From NCBI GenBank assembly GCA_000729835.1, contig JFHB01000008.1, positions 346,679-410,678 on the forward strand: a stretch of 64,000 nt of DNA. Direction: 5' to 3'. Position 1 is the stretch's first letter; each line of letters opens with the position of its first letter. Positions 61,958 to 64,000 of this stretch are shown piece after piece. The translations under genes were made by a program, and so were the position numbers. The notes beneath the pieces are model-generated. The model was not told where the DNA came from, did not search any database, and saw nothing but the letters and a program-made list of their open reading frames with translations. The DNA is from Atkinsonella hypoxylon. Lineage: Eukaryota > Ascomycota > Sordariomycetes > Hypocreales > Clavicipitaceae.

Positions 61958-63298
61958 TCATCCCGAGCGCTTCGACGTGTCAAAGTCCCATAAACATAGC
62001 AATTTGTCGTAAAAGCTGGTCGAAATGCACCGCAAGCCGCCAGTCTGTGATATCTTTGTAAAATCACATGCGTAGTTCATGCTTGTATGCTCCTCAAACT
62101 TTGCCACGATTGAGCATTCTACCATTTGCCCATCTCGGAGGCCAATCGTGACTATCCGTGCACCGGCATGCATGCATGATGCCAATACACGTATTTCAGC
62201 AGTTCCACTGCGAGACTCTTCTGTAGAATGGACATCAATCAAGTTCAATCTCCAGACACCACCACCAAGATTGATGTGGCCCAATAGCTTCACTTTCTCG
62301 GCCCCATGACTCTCATGCATCTCATGTATAGCAAAGACACGAAGGTGGTCGTCATAACTTCCGGTCAAGACGATGCGGCCACCATCTGGTGTCCAACAAG
62401 ACAGGGGCAAGATTGCTGTGACGCCGGCATCGTGTTGGCCTTTGATGCTTACGACCGGATATGTAATGTCAGGTTCCTGTCTCGGGGCAAACTTTGGCCA
62501 GGTATAGGAAGCATATCTCAATATGGAATCGTCGCCGCCACAGTACGCCGTCGTAGCCAGCTCTTTTGCTGTTTCGTCTTCGTTCTTCTTGTCAATTGGG
62601 GAGAAATTTATTGACCAAGCTTCTAACGAGTTGTGAATGTTCAGGTCTGTCCATCCGCCGATGCGCCAGTCCTCGTCTAAATACAAGAGTCTAGCCAGAC
62701 CTGTAGAAGTTGTCACTGCAATTATGCTGCGGATAGAGGGATGCCAGTTGCACTGCAAAAATAGGACCTCTTCTCCTAAGTCTTCGCAACGACTCGTGGC
62801 CAACTGCGTTAATGCAGGACTGCGCTGGAGCTCGAGGTTATAGATGGCGAGCGAGCCAGTACTTGATACGGCAGCAATAATACTCTGGCTGCTGGTGCAC
62901 ATCGGATGGAATCTCAGATCCAATAATGCCGAGGGCTGCGCTTCAGTTTCAACCGGGTTTCTGTCATTCGGTCAGGGAGGAGTGTTCAAGTCTGCATTGA
63001 TTTATCGTTGTGTTATCTCGCAAGATATCTTCTTCTTCTAGGATTGAACTTACAAGCCATTGTCGTCAATCTGAAATAATAGCAAACTGCCATTACGACT
63101 TTGTGGAATATTGATGGCTTCATCCGGCGCCGAAAGCTCTTTTCCGCAGTCAGTGACACTTGGCTGCGCATTATTGGTCTCCAAATTATATGTTCCTACT
63201 ACAAAAAACGCCGGATCGGCAGGGCAGAACTGCATGCAACTCGGGGGCAGATCGAGCGTGATGCGTGACGTGGACGTTATTGGGTCTAAGTCGGCCAT
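61958..63298 (-). CDS. dph7: Diphthine methylesterase DPH7/RRT2 (WD40)
   Basis: Two exons, 63054-63298 and 61958-62960 (93-nt intron, donor GTAAGTTC, CTGAC branch site, acceptor GACAG), 415 aa. It is a WD40 propeller; family-typical words are FHPMCTSSQSIIAAVSSTGS, GGDDSILRYASYTW, VLTGSYDDHLRVF, GGGVWRL, VLASCMHAGARIV and EHTSMNYACDF, ending near CLWDFD. Dph7 demethylates diphthine methyl ester on eEF2, allowing the final amidation to diphthamide. The combination of the AYCGGDD and GGGVWRL blades distinguishes it from generic WD40 proteins. The start was taken at MADLDPIT. The stop follows the last blade, so it is probably complete. Confidence 0.9.
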
Positions 63299-64000
63299 GC
63301 TAGGCAAAATGGCGGGAAATGCGACCTAGATTATATCGGGAGCACCATTAGGAAGCAGCTTGGAGCCATAGGTGGCATCGAGATACTCCAGCCTGCACTA
63401 GTGAGTATTGTCGACTGCGAGGCAGTTCATGGGCAAGATTGAAGAATCTCCGTGTCTGGGGGGATACGCAAACACGCAGCAGCGAATTTTTGAACATGCA
63501 GCAGCAACTAAGCCTAGAGCGTAATAAAAGTGGAGCATGTCGACCAGGTTGCGGGAATTGATTAATACTGGTTGCAATGATATTGCAAGTCTTGATTGGC
63601 GGAATTACTGGTAGGAGGTCTTAAATTTTTTTACAAGAAGCTTCTGAGTACTTCTTCTAAAAATGCTTGTTACATTACTTGCCGTTACATTATTGAAAAT
63701 TCGTTGCTGTATGGGCATCGTGGCTGAGCGCTGCCATTCATACCTCCTACAGTAGGTCCCAGGTACATCTCCTTCGCCGGTTGGAATCGCTTATCTAAGT
63801 CACTCATATAATGTTAAGATAATATGGGGCGTGAAGTAACTACCGGTAATTTCGTAAATCCGGCATTATAGAGCAATCGCCACTGTAAATCAATCAGTTT
63901 CAATTGGGCAACCAGGGCGCTGTGAGTCAGGATACCCCTTTGGAGCCACTTCGGCACCAAGAAGATGGCGTTACGTCAATAACAATGCAGCTCGCCAACT
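63299..64000. other. Terminal spacer with element copy D
   Basis: Upstream of dph7 to the window end. It contains the degraded inverted-repeat copy D; otherwise no gene is seen. The next gene may lie beyond the window. Confidence 0.45.
63463..63720. mobile_element. Inverted-repeat element, copy D (degraded)
   Basis: The left end GGATACGCAAACACGCAGCA, with GCGAATTTTTGAACATGCAG and GCAGCAACTAAGCC following, matches copies A and C. The right end (inverted) keeps only CAGCAACGAATTTTC and is poorly conserved outward. The interior is AT-rich. No target duplication is evident. Confidence 0.65.

Overview
The window looks like nuclear DNA of a filamentous ascomycete (Pezizomycotina, probably Sordariomycetes and plausibly Hypocreales). 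Reasons: genes carry short introns (about 50-210 nt) with GTAAGT-like donors, CTAAC/CTGAC branch sites and CAG/TAG acceptors; the proteins are fungal in type (Zn2Cys6 regulator, Fus3/Kss1/Pmk1-type MAP kinase, Msn5-type exportin, Sgd1); spacers are long; and degenerate TACCTAGG repeats are scattered through the spacers. The order is inferred from gene style only. All exon models below were built by eye from open frames, splice signals and protein-family continuity.

Layout: 2.0-4.6 kb, sgd1 (-), head to head with srp14 (+, 5.15-5.77 kb). 6.7-9.6 kb, a three-RRM Gbp2/Hrb1-like RNA-binding protein (-) with 4-nt and 8-nt coding exons. 11.7-12.5 kb, coq9 (+), tail to tail with smc6 (-, 12.8-16.4 kb). 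17.4-19.3 kb, SGT1/ecdysoneless (+), tail to tail with an unrecognised, possibly decaying gene (-, 19.3-20.9 kb). 22.4-23.8 kb, tan1 (-). 24.5-26.5 kb, pyruvate decarboxylase (-). 27.7-28.4 kb, erv1 (-), head to head with hem4 (+, 28.7-29.8 kb). 30.4-31.3 kb, oxr1/TLDc (-). 32.3-33.7 kb, MAPK (-) with a 3.3-kb upstream spacer. 37.0-40.0 kb, sec24 (-). 41.6-42.0 kb, a small single-pass membrane protein (+). 43.1-45.3 kb, a Zn2Cys6 transcription factor (-). 45.3-56.3 kb, an 11-kb block without a recognisable gene, carrying inverted-repeat elements. 56.3-60.7 kb, msn5/exportin-5 (-, 11 exons). 62.0-63.3 kb, dph7 (-).

Function: apart from the Zn2Cys6 regulator and the MAPK, the genes are dispersed housekeeping genes: ribosome biogenesis (sgd1), tRNA and translation (tan1, dph7), secretion (srp14, sec24), nuclear export (msn5), chromosome maintenance (smc6), mitochondrial and haem metabolism (coq9, erv1, hem4), fermentation (pdc) and oxidative stress (oxr1). 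There is no secondary-metabolite cluster, CRISPR array, rRNA or recognisable tRNA gene.

The most unusual content is non-coding: a family of inverted-repeat elements (four copies, one with a perfect 8-bp flanking direct repeat), two further inverted-repeat structures, a micro-exon architecture in the RRM gene, and two introns that are stop-free and a multiple of three long. I see no convincing new multi-gene biological system.
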